The notes below the pieces were generated by a model, which searched no databases, was not told where the DNA came from, and saw nothing but the letters and a program-made list of their open reading frames with translations. A stretch of 64,000 nt of DNA, taken from positions 69,256,764-69,320,763 of the forward strand of contig OZ022341.1 of assembly GCA_963989245.1 (NCBI GenBank), read 5' to 3'. This DNA comes from Nansenia antarctica (taxonomy: Eukaryota; Chordata; Actinopteri; Argentiniformes; Microstomatidae). Positions 8,951 to 20,636 of the stretch are shown in pieces. Each line of letters opens with the position of its first letter. The first letter of the stretch is position 1. Made by a program: the position numbers and the translations under genes.

Positions 8951-11900
8951 GATAGATGAAAGCACAGGTGGGTATACCTGCTGGGCATTGCTGCCCGTCG
9001 CACCTCCGACGGTGCCAGTGGGCTGACTGCAGGGTCGTCAGCCGGGAGCCACCCTTCACTGATGTTTCGCTCCTTTAATCCCGGAACATCTCAAGGTGGT
9101 GGAGCAGTGACAGGGACGTCTCCCTGCCACTCCCTGCAGCCAGCCCTAGGATCCTCCTTTCCCCCACGCCTTGTCCTTTCTTCTGAGCCAGAGCCAGAAG
9201 CTCCCTTGTTCAGCCTCCTCCGCCAGGTCTTTGAGCGCCTTTCTCAGTTTGGATCCTGTGATCCCCAGCGACCTCAGGAGCCGCTGTGTAGATGTTCCTG
9301 TATAGCCTCTGCACCCAACTTGCACAGGATAGGTGACTGCCCTCCACCCTGCTTGCGAGCACGCAGCTGCCAAGTCTGTGTACTTTTCCTTCTTTCTCTC
9401 GAAGGCAGCCTCCATCCCCTCTTCCCATGGAACGGTCAGCTCCGCCATGATGACTGTCCTCATCGGGGTAGACCAGAGTACGACATCTGGCCGAAGGGAG
9501 GTTGATGTGATCTCGTGTGGGAACTTCAGCTGTCGATCGAGGTCAGCTCTCATGTTCCACTCTCCTCCAGGAGACAGGAGGGACCACTGCTTCGTGCTGC
9601 TGCCCTGACTTTTTCCCCCTTGCCGGACAAACTGGATCCGCTGCTGTGATGTGACTGGGCTGCTCTTGTTTGATTCCAGTCTGCGTGCTTCCAGAATTTC
9701 CGCTAGTTTGCGCAGCACCCGGTCGTGCCGCCATCTGTACCGACCCTGCGTCAGTCCCGCCTTGCATCCAGAGAGGATGTGTCGCAAGTTTGGGTTGTTG
9801 GCGTTGCAGAGTTGGCAGGTCTCCTCTGTGCCGTACCAGAGGTGCAGGTTCCGGGAACTGGGAAGGGTGTCGTAGGTGGCCCTGATCGAGAAGCTCAACC
9901 TTGCTTGGGGCAGCCTCCACATATCCTTCCATGTGATGGCTCTGTTGATCACAGCCTCCCACGTTGTCCACCTTCCTTGCTGTTGTTGGCCCACGGCTCT
10001 GATTTTGTAGCACTCCTCTTCGATCTTTACGACTTCGGAGATCACTAGATCTTTCCTTTCCTTCCTCGTTGCCTTGGACCACATCTTGGGTGCTGATCCC
10101 CATCCAAACCCAGTCCTGCCTGGCTGCAGCACCCCGACGATCTCCTGGTGTTTCAAGCGATTGATGGCCTGGTCAACTGCCTGCGTGGCATCCCACTTGC
10201 GTCCTGTGCGAACCTGGGCCTTGCTGTGTTGGACAAACGGGTCGGGTGAGTCTCTCAGCTCGAACACGAGTCTCACCTTCTCCTGTTTATAGCCCAGGCT
10301 GATGGATTTCAGTGGGAGCTTCAGTGTGGTTCTTCCAAACAGCGCTGTATTAGTGAGGCAGCGGGGAAGGCCCAGCCACTTGCGGATGTAGTTGTTGGCT
10401 TTTGCGTCCAACTTCAGCACTGTTGTTAAAGTGATGTCACACAACTTCAGGGGCCACGTGAGACGTTGGTATAAGGTGAACTGGTAACACCACACCTTGA
10501 ATTTTCCTGGCAGGAGGCTTTGGTCGATCTTCTTCAGGCCGTCCAAGAGCTGGGAAGTGACAGAAGAAGCCATGTGCTTGTCAGAAAGGTCAGCCGTGTA
10601 GAGCCTTCCGAGGCTTCGCACAGGATGGTCCACTAGCAGCGGGATGTTCTCGCCATCCACTGAGAAAGAGATGTTGTCATTCCGGACTCCTTTCCTGATT
10701 GAGAGACTGCGGGACTTAGTTGGTTTTATCCTCATCCGGGCCCATGTTAGGAGCTCCTCAAACCTCTTCAGAAGTCTCGCTGTGCACGCTGCTGTCTGAA
10801 GGAGTGTGGTGGCATCATCCATATAGCTCCGTAGGGCTGGGAGTCGCAGACCTGACTGGGATCTGACTCCTCGGACCATCTGTCTTCCGCCGATTAGGAT
10901 GATCTCAAACGCTGCTGTGAAAAGGATGGGGGAGATCGAACAACCCATCGCTATCCCTTTCTCCAGCCGGTGCCAACACGTTGAGAACTCCTGGGTTGTG
11001 TAGCATACATGGAAGTTGTTAAAGTAGGTTGCTAGTAGGCTCTGGATGCACGGTGGTATGTGGAAGAATTTGAGGGCAAAGTGGATGAGCTGGTGGGGAA
11101 CAGACCCATATGCATTTGCAAGGTCCAGCCAAACGACGTGCAGGTCTGATTTGCTCCGCTTCGCTGTCTGGATCTGTTCCCAGATCATAGCCGAGTGCTC
11201 CACGCAGCCAGGAAATCCTGGGACGCCTGCCTTCTGACAGCTGGTGTCGATGTAATTGTTTGCCAGGAGGTAGCTGGTCATGCGCTTTGCCATCACTGAG
11301 AATAAAATCTTCCCCTCCACATCCAATAAGGCTATGCCTCTGAATTGGCTGATGTTATGGGAGTCTTTCTCTTTCGGGATGAAGGTAGTGACTGCTCTGC
11401 TCCATGCTGAAGGGATGGATTCTGTTTTCCAGGCAATGCCCATTAGTCTCCACAAAAGCTTCAGGGTCATTGGGCAGTTCTTGTATACCCTATAGGAGAC
11501 GCTATTTGGTCCGGGTGCAGATGCAGCTCTCGCATGCTCCACCACCTGCTTGACTTCAGACCATCTGGGGGGAGTGGTGTCAAACTGAGAAGAGGGCTCG
11601 GGTGGGAGCGGTACGTGCCCTGGGGAAGCAAGGTGACTCTCCTTTTGGCTGTCACTGAGCTGGTCCTTGATGTGTTCCTCCAGCTCCTGCTCGGTGGTCT
11701 GCAGCTTCCCCGATTTCGTCTCCTCAAGCAAACCCCGGGCGTACTTGAACGGGTCCCGGAAGAAGTTCGTCCTTGCCTTTTCCTTGTTGCTTCTACGTTT
11801 CCTGATCCTTTCAGCTCGCCTCAGGTGGGTGAGTCTGGTTCTGATCTGACTCCAGAGGTTCTGCAAGCCCTCCTTCTCCTCTTCCTCAGCTCTCCTCCAT

Positions 11901-12676
11901 GCCTTCCGCAAACGTCGCCGCTCCTTTACCAGCTGGAGGATTTCTCTCTCCCGTCTCCCGCTCTGCCTAGGAACGGTCCTCCTCTGAGGCATCTCTCCAA
12001 ATCTTCCCTTGCCTTCCTCATAGATGATATGGCCGAAGATGTTCAGCTTGGACGTTGTGCTGCCTCTTAGACTGTTCTGGAGGGTGGTATGTAAGCTTTC
12101 GTCGAAGCTTCTCCATGAATCCTTGTCGCTGGCCTTTGGCCACTTGATCTTGGGTTTCCGGTCTGGCTTCTCTGGGGTTTCTTTGGTGGATTCTCTACCT
12201 GACGTTCTGCTCTGATGCTCCTGTTGTGGGTCGTGCATATGTGGTTGCAAATCCTGCTGGGGAGGCTGTTCTTGCTCTCTCTCACTGGATGCAATGGTGG
12301 GATCAGTAGCACTGTGGTGCTCAACCTGGCTCTGATTCCTCCTTGTCTGACCTGCTGGCGCAGTGCATGCTTGCATCTGGTAGCTGCCGCCGCATTTTGT
12401 CCTCACCTGGTGGATCCGCAGGCCCAAGTAGGTTGTTACTTTGGACCACCCACAGCTGCATTCTCTCAGGATCCTTTGATCGTTAGTCGTTGCCGTTCCA
12501 GTCGTTACCGTGTTATCTGTCCTGATTGGTCCATCTTCCATCCCGCCTCTCGGTGGACCGCCGGGTTGTTTTTTCCTTATTCTGCTTGTAGTTAGTTTGG
12601 GGAGTCCCTGTAGCAAGGCTACAAGGACGTGTTTAAAGGGTAACTAGCCCCGCCACCCCCGGTGCAGTCTTTCCTG
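8951..12676 (-). mobile_element. HERO-like retrotransposon, copy 2 (complete)
   Basis: Exactly 3,726 bp, with the same flanks as copy 1, so it is at the same site within its unit rather than an independent insertion. Confidence 0.85.
9146..12541 (-). CDS. Retrotransposon RT/endonuclease, copy 2
   Basis: Full-length 1131-aa ORF from the AUG at 12541. Catalytic YMDD, both zinc motifs and the PD...E endonuclease are unchanged. It differs from copy 1 at a few positions, including G46V in the N-terminal finger spacing, G305A and N407D. It belongs with copy 1 in a sub-group that has Met102, His303, Ser347, Met417, Leu485 and Ala577, whereas copies 3-6 have Leu, Pro, Gly, Leu, Phe and Val at those places. 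Confidence 0.85.
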   Translation of the reverse strand: MEDGPIRTDNTVTTGTATTNDQRILRECSCGWSKVTTYLGLRIHQVRTKCGGSYQMQACTAPAGQTRRNQSQVEHHSATDPTIASSEREQEQPPQQDLQPHMHDPQQEHQSRTSGRESTKETPEKPDRKPKIKWPKASDKDSWRSFDESLHTTLQNSLRGSTTSKLNIFGHIIYEEGKGRFGEMPQRRTVPRQSGRREREILQLVKERRRLRKAWRRAEEEEKEGLQNLWSQIRTRLTHLRRAERIRKRRSNKEKARTNFFRDPFKYARGLLEETKSGKLQTTEQELEEHIKDQLSDSQKESHLASPGHVPLPPEPSSQFDTTPPRWSEVKQVVEHARAASAPGPNSVSYRVYKNCPMTLKLLWRLMGIAWKTESIPSAWSRAVTTFIPKEKDSHNISQFRGIALLDVEGKILFSVMAKRMTSYLLANNYIDTSCQKAGVPGFPGCVEHSAMIWEQIQTAKRSKSDLHVVWLDLANAYGSVPHQLIHFALKFFHIPPCIQSLLATYFNNFHVCYTTQEFSTCWHRLEKGIAMGCSISPILFTAAFEIILIGGRQMVRGVRSQSGLRLPALRSYMDDATTLLQTAACTARLLKRFEELLTWARMRIKPTKSRSLSIRKGVRNDNISFSVDGENIPLLVDHPVRSLGRLYTADLSDKHMASSVTSQLLDGLKKIDQSLLPGKFKVWCYQFTLYQRLTWPLKLCDITLTTVLKLDAKANNYIRKWLGLPRCLTNTALFGRTTLKLPLKSISLGYKQEKVRLVFELRDSPDPFVQHSKAQVRTGRKWDATQAVDQAINRLKHQEIVGVLQPGRTGFGWGSAPKMWSKATRKERKDLVISEVVKIEEECYKIRAVGQQQQGRWTTWEAVINRAITWKDMWRLPQARLSFSIRATYDTLPSSRNLHLWYGTEETCQLCNANNPNLRHILSGCKAGLTQGRYRWRHDRVLRKLAEILEARRLESNKSSPVTSQQRIQFVRQGGKSQGSSTKQWSLLSPGGEWNMRADLDRQLKFPHEITSTSLRPDVVLWSTPMRTVIMAELTVPWEEGMEAAFERKKEKYTDLAAACSQAGWRAVTYPVQVGCRGYTGTSTQRLLRSLGITGSKLRKALKDLAEEAEQGSFWLWLRRKDKAWGKGGS

Positions 12677-12829
12677 CATATAAAAATACAAATAAACATA
12701 AATAAAATATAATAAATAAAAAATAATTTCACTTATCAAAGTTGTGATGTGTTTTTCTTTAGTTAAACTTGAGTCCAATTGAGTCTGAAAACACACACTC
12801 TCTCTCTCTCACACACACACACACAGACA

Positions 12830-12911
<82 letters not shown>
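12677..12911. repeat. AT-rich spacer and (CT)n(CA)n block between units 2 and 3
   Basis: Same organisation as the block after unit 1, with a CAGACAGACA interruption near 12,822 and one GCAC near 12,866. Confidence 0.85.
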
Positions 12912-12915
<4 letters not shown>

Positions 12916-13432
12916 TCATCACATACTCCATCCCCTTGGTCCGGACCATGAAAGGCAAAAGGGCGTTCTATTTGCAGCCCCTTCCTCTTGGAATTCATTA
13001 CAGCAGAGTCTGAAACTGTCTCAGCTGATCCCTCTCTCCAGTTTCAAGCTCTTGCTGAGAGGCATACAGTGCGAGTCCATGATTTGTTCTTGCTATTAAG
13101 TTGACCCTCCCTTTTGCCCATTACTGACCCCTCCCTGTCCCTAGATCTTTAGCTGTCTAGTTTTAGGTTTTTGTAGTTTTAGTTTAGTTTTAGATTATCT
13201 TAGACTGTTTTAGACTAGTTTTAGTTTTAGATTATCTTAGACTGTTTTAGACTAGTTTTAGTTTTAGACTATGTAGTTTTAGTTTAGTTTTAGACTATGT
13301 AGGCCAGGTTTTGTATTGTATTTGTTTGTGGTGGATGTTGTATGCCTGTGAACAGGTCACACTTGAAAATGAGCCCTTGGGGCTCAATGTGTTTCTTACC
13401 TGTATAAATAAAGGTTAAATGAAATAAAATAG
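12912..13432 (+). mobile_element. LINE tail, unit 3
   Basis: Copy of the L2/CR1-type tail. A one-base loss (GTTCTATTTG instead of GTTCTCATTTG, near 12,969) shifts the residual ORF, confirming it is not maintained. Confidence 0.75.
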
Positions 13433-13607
13433 AAAAAAAAATACATTTGGATGTGGTGATGTCATCATCAAAAAGTGCATCGTAGCAACGGAATGTTTGA
13501 GTTAAAATGTTTGGTTGATATGTGCCAGAATTCAGTTTTGGTGATAACAGCCCTAAGACTAGACCTGAAACTTATTACTCCAAGCTAATATTCTAGACTT
13601 TTCCAAA

Positions 13608-14814
13608 ATGAGCTTTTACGTCCAGCAACTTCATCCACTTGCACCCCCATGCATGGCTCAAGGTAGACAGCATCTTCCTTTGCCACAAAGTAAGAACAGT
13701 TTCATGTCTTATTTCATTGATTTGTTACCATTTGAATAATAATAATAAAAATGTTTTACCAAATAAAGCTGTTTTGTGTATCAGTCAATGTGACTTGATG
13801 TTGACCAATATTGAATGTGTATTCTAGTGCCTGGTCCTGGTCACCAGCAGGTGCAGCACATAGATCTCTGTCTCCAAGAGCGGGACTACATGGAGCAGTG
13901 CCAGCAGAACCAGTTCCACTGCAGTTCCATGGCTCAAGGTAGACAGCATCTTCCTTTGCCACAAAGTAAGAACAGTTTCATGTCTTATTTCATTGATTTG
14001 TTACCATTTGAATAATAAAAAAAAAATTGTTTTACCAAATAAAGCTGTTTTGTGCATCAGTCAATGTGACTTGTTGACCAATATTGAATGTGTATTCTAG
14101 TGCCTGGTCCTGGTCACCAGCAGGTGCAGCACATAGATCTCTGTCTTCAAGAGCGGGACTACATGGAGCAGTGCCAGCAGAACCAGTTCCACTGCAGTTC
14201 CATGGCTCAAGGTAGACAGCATCTTCCTTTGCCACAAAGTAAGAACAGTTTCATGTCTTATTTCATTGATTTGTTACCATTTGAATAATAATAAAAAAAA
14301 ATGTTTTACCAAATAAAGCTGTTTTGTGCATCAGTCAATGTGACTTGTTGACCAATATTGAATGTGTATTCTAGTGCCTGGTCCTGGTCACCAGCAGGTG
14401 CAGCACATAGATCTCTGTCTCCAAGAGCGGGACTACATGGAGCAGTGCCAGCAGAACCAGTTCCACTACTACGTCTCTAAGCTACAGTACTGCCTCTGGC
14501 TGTTACAACACGACCCAATGGTTCTCCACTACCTGCCTGAGGAGAAAAGGGGGCGTATGTTCAGCTTCTTCTTAGAGCAGAGGGACAGAGCTATGCGGGT
14601 ACGCTCAGTGGAGAGAGAGGTCAACAAGAGCACAGTAACACAGCTGAGGAAGAGAAAGGCCCAGGAGGAATGGACGGTGCCTCCTCAGAAGAAACAGTGT
14701 GTGGGTTCAAACCAGCAGCTGCTTTTCGCTGAGGAAGAGATGGAGAAACTGGAGGCCATTCCAGGGATCCTGGACCTGGCTGTGAAGATGGGCTTCCTGT
14801 CTGCATCTGACTAG
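13608..14814 (+). CDS. Unit 3 copy of array gene (two internal repeat exons)
   Basis: Predicted exons 13608-13689, 13828-13965, 14101-14238 and 14375-14814 (TAG stop). All donors read AAA|GTAAGA and all acceptors TTCTAG|TG. Because each internal exon is 138 nt and starts and ends in the same phase, the frame is kept: 265 aa with two 46-residue repeats (starting MPGPGHQQVQHIDL, ending QGRQHLPLPQ) before the final exon. Like the other interior units it has SKLQYCLW where units 1 and 7 have SELQ(Y/N)YLW. Confidence 0.7.
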
Positions 14815-14967
14815 TTAACTTTAACCCTCTGATTGGTAGCCCTTCCTGACTGAATAATACACATTTATTTATTTAGTAGTAATATGATAATATGTTAGAT
14901 AATATATGTTATGTTATAAGATATTTATATCAGGTATGTATTTATCATGTTAGGGTTTAATTATGAA

Positions 14968-17900
14968 GATAGATGAAAGCACAGGTGGGTATACCTGCTG
15001 GGCATTGCTGCCTGTCGCACCTCCGACGGTGCCAGTGGGCTGACTGCAGGGTCGTCAGCCGGGAGCCACCCTTCACTGATGTTTCGCTCCTTTAATCCCG
15101 GAACATCTCAAGGTGGTGGAGCAGTGACAGGGACGTCTCCCTGCCACTCCCTGCAGCCAGCCCTAGGATCCTCCTTTCCCCCACGCCTTGTCCTTTCTTC
15201 TGAGCCAGAGCCAGAAGCTCCCTTGTTCAGCCTCCTCCGCCAGGTCTTTGAGCGCCTTTCTCAGTTTGGATCCTGTGATCCCCAGCGACCTCAGGAGCCG
15301 CTGTGTAGATGTTCCTGTATAGCCTCTGCACCCAACTTGCACAGGATAGGTGACTGCCCTCCACCCTGCTTGCGAGCACGCAGCTGCCAAGTCTGTGTAC
15401 TTTTCCTTCTTTCTCTCGAAGGCAGCCTCCATCCCCTCTTCCCATGGAACGGTCAGCTCCGCCATGATGACTGTCCTCATCGGGGTAGACCAGAGTACGA
15501 CATCTGGCCGAAGGGAGGTTGATGTGATCTCGTGTGGGAACTTCAGCTGTCGATCGAGGTCAGCTCTCATGTTCCACTCTCCTCCAGGAGACAGGAGGGA
15601 CCACTGCTTCGTGCTGCTGCCCTGACTTTTTCCCCCTTGCCGGACAAACTGGATCCGCTGCTGTGATGTGACTGGGCTGCTCTTGTTTGATTCCAGTCTG
15701 CGTGCTTCCAGAATTTCCGCTAGTTTGCGCAGCACCCGGTCGTGCCGCCATCTGTACCGACCCTGCGTCAGTCCCGCCTTGCATCCAGAGAGGATGTGTC
15801 GCAAGTTTGGGTTGTTGGCGTTGCAGAGTTGGCAGGTCTCCTCTGTGCCGTACCAGAGGTGCAGGTTCCGGGAACTGGGAAGGGTGTCGTAGGTGGCCCT
15901 GATCGAGAAGCTCAACCTTGCTTGGGGCAGCCTCCACATATCCTTCCATGTGATGGCTCTGTTGATCACAGCCTCCCACGTTGTCCACCTTCCTTGCTGT
16001 TGTTGGCCCACGGCTCTGATTTTGTAGCACTCCTCTTCGATCTTTACGACTTCGGAGATCACTAGATCTTTCCTTTCCTTCCTCGTTGCCTTGGACCACA
16101 TCTTGGGTGCTGATCCCCATCCAAACCCAGTCCTGCCTGGCTGCAGCACCCCGACGATCTCCTGGTGTTCCGTCCAAGAGCTGGGAAGTGACAGAAGAAG
16201 CCATGTGCTTGTCAGAAAGGTCAGCCGTGTAGAGCCTTCCGAGGCTTCGCACAGGATGGTCCACTAGCAGCGGGATCTTCTCGCCATCCACTGAGAAAGA
16301 GATGTTGTCATTCCGGACTCCTTTCCTGATTGAGAGACTGCAGGACTTAGTTGGTTTTATCCTCATCCGGGCCCATGTTAGGAGCTCCTCAAACCTCTTC
16401 AGAAGTCTCGCTGTGCACGCTGCTGTCTGAAGGAGTGTGGTGACATCATCCATATAGCTCCGTAGGGCTGGGAGTCGCAGACCTGACTGGGATCTGACTC
16501 CTCGGACCATCTGTCTTCCGCCGATTAGGATGATCTCAAACGCTGCTGTGAAAAGGATGGGGGAGATCGAACAACCCATCGCTATCCCTTTCTCCAGCCG
16601 GTGCCAACACGTTGAGAACTCCTGGGTTGTGTAGCATACATGGAAGTTGTTAAAGTAGGTTGCTAGTAGGCTCTGGATGCACGGTGGTATGTGGAAGAAT
16701 TTGAGGGCAAAGTGGATGAACTGGTGGGGAACAGACCCATATGCATTTGCAAGGTCCAGCCAAACGACGTGCAGGTCTGATTTGCTCCGCTTCGCTGTCT
16801 GGATCTGTTCCCAGATCATAGCCGAGTGCTCCACGCAGCCAGGAAATCCTGGGACGCCTGCCTTCTGACAGCTGGTGTCGATGTAATTGTTTGCCAGGAG
16901 GTAGCTGGTCATGCGCTTTGCCAGCACTGAGAAGAAAATCTTCCCCTCCACATTCAATAAGGCTATGCCTCTGAATTGGCTGATGTTATGGGAGTCTTTC
17001 TCTTTCGGGATGAAGGTAGTGACTGCTCTGCTCCATGCTGAAGGGATGGATTCTGTTTTCCAGGCAATGCCCATTAGTCTCCACAAAAGCTTCAGGGTCA
17101 TTGGGCAGTTCTTGTATACCCTATAGGAGACGCCATTTGGTCCGGGTGCAGATGCAGCTCTCGCATGCTCCACCACCTGCTTGACTTCAGACCATCTGGG
17201 GGGAGTGGTGTCAAACTGAGAAGAGGGCTCGGGTGGGAGCGGTACGTGCCCTGGGGAACCAAGGGGACTCTCCTTTTGGCTGTCACTGAGCTGGTCCTTG
17301 ATGTGTTCCTCCAGCTCCTGCTCGGTGGTCTGCAGCTTCCCCGATTTCGTCTCCTCAAGCAAACCCCGGGCGTACTTAAACGGGTCCCTGAAGAAGTTCG
17401 TCCTTGCCTTTTCCTTGTTGCTTCTACGTTTCCTGATCCTTTCAGCTCGCCTCAGGTGGGTGAGTCTGGTTCTGATCTGACTCCAGAGGTTCTGCAAGCC
17501 CTCCTTCTCCTCTTCCTCAGCTCTCCTCCATGCCTTCCGCAAACGTCGCCGCTCCTTTACCAGCTGGAGGATTTCTCTCTCCCGTCTCCCGCTCTGCCTA
17601 GGAACGGTCCTCCTCTGAGGCATCTCTCCAAATCTTCCCTTGCCTTCCTCATAGATGATATGGCCGAAGATGTTCAGCTTGGACGTTGTGCTGCCTCTTA
17701 GACTGTTCTGGAGGGTGGTATGTAAGCTTTCGTCGAAGCTTCTCCATGAATCCTTGTCGCTGGCCTTTGGCCACTTGATCTTGGGTTTCCGGTCTGGCTT
17801 CTCTGGGGTTTCTTTGGTGGATTCTCTACCTGACGTTCTGCTCTGATGCTCCTGTTGTGGGTCGTGCAGATGTGGTTGCAAATCCTGCTGGGGAGGCTGT

Positions 17901-18307
17901 TCTTGCTCTCTCTCACTGGATGCAATGGTGGGATCAGTAGCACTGTGGTGCTCAACCTGGCTCTGATTCCTCCTTGTCTGACCTGCTGGCGCAATGCAAG
18001 CTTGCATCTGGTAGCTGCCGCCGCATTTTGTCCTCCCCTGGTGGATCCGCAGGCCCAAGTAGGTTGTTACTTTGGACCACCCACAGCTGCATTCTCTCAG
18101 GATCCTTTGATCGTTAGTCGTTGCCGTTCCAGTCGTTACCGTGTTATCTGTCCTGATTGGTCCATCTTCCATCCCGCCTCTCGGTGGACCGCCGGGTTGT
18201 TTTTTCCTTATTCTGCTTGTAGTTAGTTTGGGGAGTCCCTGTAGCAAGGCTACAAGGACGTGTTTACAGGGTAACTAGCCCCGCCACCCCCGGTGCAGTC
18301 TTTCCTG
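14968..18307 (-). mobile_element. HERO-like retrotransposon, copy 3 (internal deletion)
   Basis: 3,340 bp between the same flanks, i.e. 386 bp shorter than the other copies. The ends are intact. Confidence 0.85.
15163..18172 (-). pseudogene. Retrotransposon RT/endonuclease, copy 3, frameshifted
   Basis: A 386-bp deletion at about 16,170 (the junction reads CTGGTGTTCCGTCCAAG) removes the segment after the RT core and shifts the frame. The RT part with YMDD stays open up to the junction and then continues out of frame. The knuckle and endonuclease survive only as a separate 3' frame (15163-16149). It also has R611C. With no continuous RT-endonuclease, autonomous activity is unlikely. It carries the copy 3-6 sub-group residues. 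Confidence 0.9.
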
Positions 18308-18488
18308 CATATAAAAAAACAAATAAACATAAATAAAATATAATAAATAAAAAATCATTTCACTTATCAAAGTTGTGATGTGTTTTTCTTTAGTTAAACT
18401 TGAGTCCAATTGAGTCTGAAAACACACACTCTCTCTCTCTCACACACACACACACAGACAGACACACACACACACACACACACACACG

Positions 18489-18576
<88 letters not shown>
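18308..18576. repeat. AT-rich spacer and long (CA)n between units 3 and 4
   Basis: The longest interior CA tract of the array (about 135 bp after the CT run), with a GCACGCAC interruption near 18,487. Confidence 0.85.
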
Positions 18577-18580
<4 letters not shown>

Positions 18581-19100
18581 TCATCACATACTCCATCCCC
18601 TTGGTCCGGACCATGAAAGGCAAAAGGGCGTTCTCATTTGCAGCCCCTTCCTCTTGGAATTCATTACAGCAGAGTCTGAAACTGTCTCAGCTGATCCCTC
18701 TCTCCAGTTTCAAGCTCTTGCTGAGAGGCATACAGTGCGAGTCCATGATTTGTTCTTGCTATTAAGTTGACCCTCCCTTTTGCCCATTACTGACCCCTCC
18801 CTGTCCCTAGATCTTTAGCTGTCTAGTTTTAGGTTTTTGTAGTTTTAGTTTAGTTTTAGATTATCTTAGACTGTTTTAGACTAGTTTTAGTTTTAGATTA
18901 TCTTAGACTGTTTTAGACTAGTTTTAGTTTTAGACTGGTATGTAGTTTTAGTTTAGTTTTAGACTATGTAGGCCAGGTTTTGTATTGTATTTGTTTGTGG
19001 TGGATGTTGTATGCCTGTGAACAGGTCACACTTGAAAATGAGCCCTTGGGGCTCAATGTGTTTCTTACCTGTATAAATAAAGGTTAAATAAAATAAAATA
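18577..19100 (+). mobile_element. LINE tail, unit 4
   Basis: Interior long form of the tail. It has a 2-base difference (GACTGGTATGTAG near 18,935) not seen in the other units. Confidence 0.75.
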
Positions 19101-19276
19101 GAAAAAAAAATACATTTGGATGCGGTGATGTCATCATCAAAAAGTGCATCGTAGCAACGGAATGTTTGAGTTAAAATGTTTGGTTGATATGTGCCAGAAT
19201 TCAGTTTTGGTGATAACAGCCCTAAGACTAGACCTGAAACTTATTACTCCAAGCTAATATTCTAGACTTTTCCAAA

Positions 19277-20483
19277 ATGAGCTTTTACGTCCAGCAACTT
19301 CATCCACTTGCACCCCCATGCATGGCTCAAGGTAGACAGCATCTTCCTTTGCCACAAAGTAAGAACAGTTTCATGTCTTATTTCATTGATTTGTTACCAT
19401 TTGAATAATAATAATAAAAATGTTTTACCAAATAAAGCTGTTTTGTGTATCAGTCAATGTGACTTGATGTTGACCAATATTGAATGTGTATTCTAGTGCC
19501 TGGTCCTGGTCACCAGCAGGTGCAGCACATAGATCTCTGTCTCCAAGAGCGGGACTACATGGAGCAGTGCCAGCAGAACCAGTTCCACTGCAGTTCCATG
19601 GCTCAAGGTAGACAGCATCTTCCTTTGCCACAAAGTAAGAACAGTTTCATGTCTTATTTCATTGATTTGTTACCATTTGAATAATAAAAAAAAAAATGTT
19701 TTACCAAATAAAGCTGTTTTGTGCATCAGTCAATGTGACTTGTTGACCAATATTGAATGTGTATTCTAGTGCCTGGTCCTGGTCACCAGCAGGTGCAGCA
19801 CATAGATCTCTGTCTCCAAGAGCGGGACTACATGGAGCAGTGCCAGCAGAACCAGTTCCACTGCAGTTCCATGGCTCAAGGTAGACAGCATCTTCCTTTG
19901 CCACAAAGTAAGAACAGTTTCATGTCTTATTTCATTGATTTGTTACCATTTGAATAATAATTAAAAAAAATGTTTTACCAAATAAAGCTGTTTTGTGCAT
20001 CAGTCAATGTGACTTGTTGACCAATATTGAATGTGTATTCTAGTGCCTGGTCCTGGTCACCAGCAGGTGCAGCACATAGATCTCTGTCTCCAAGAGCGGG
20101 ACTACATGGAGCAGTGCCAGCAGAACCAGTTCCACTACTACGTCTCTAAGCTACAGTACTGCCTCTGGCTGTTACAACACGACCCAATGGTTCTCCACTA
20201 CCTGCCTGAGGAGAAAAGGGGGCGTATGTTCAGCTTCTTCTTAGAGCAGAGGGACAGAGCTATGCGGGTACGCTCAGTGGAGAGAGAGGTCAACAAGAGC
20301 ACAGTAACACAGCTGAGGAAGAGAAAGGCCCAGGAGGAATGGACGGTGCCTCCTCAGAAGAAACAGTGTGTGGGTTCAAACCAGCAGCTGCTTTTCGCTG
20401 AGGAAGAGATGGAGAAACTGGAGGCCATTCCAGGGATCCTGGACCTGGCTGTGAAGATGGGCTTCCTGTCTGCCTCTGACTAG
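19277..20483 (+). CDS. Unit 4 copy of array gene (two internal repeat exons)
   Basis: Predicted exons 19277-19358, 19497-19634, 19770-19907 and 20044-20483. The reading frame is intact; 265 aa. Exon layout and predicted protein are as in unit 3. Confidence 0.7.
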
Positions 20484-20636
20484 TTAACTTTAACCCTCTG
20501 ATTGGTAGCCCTTCCTGACTGAATAATACACATTTATTTATTTAGTAGTAATATGATAATATGTTAGATAATATATGTTATGTTATAAGATATTTATATC
20601 AGGTATGTATTTATCATGTTAGGGTTTAATTATGAA

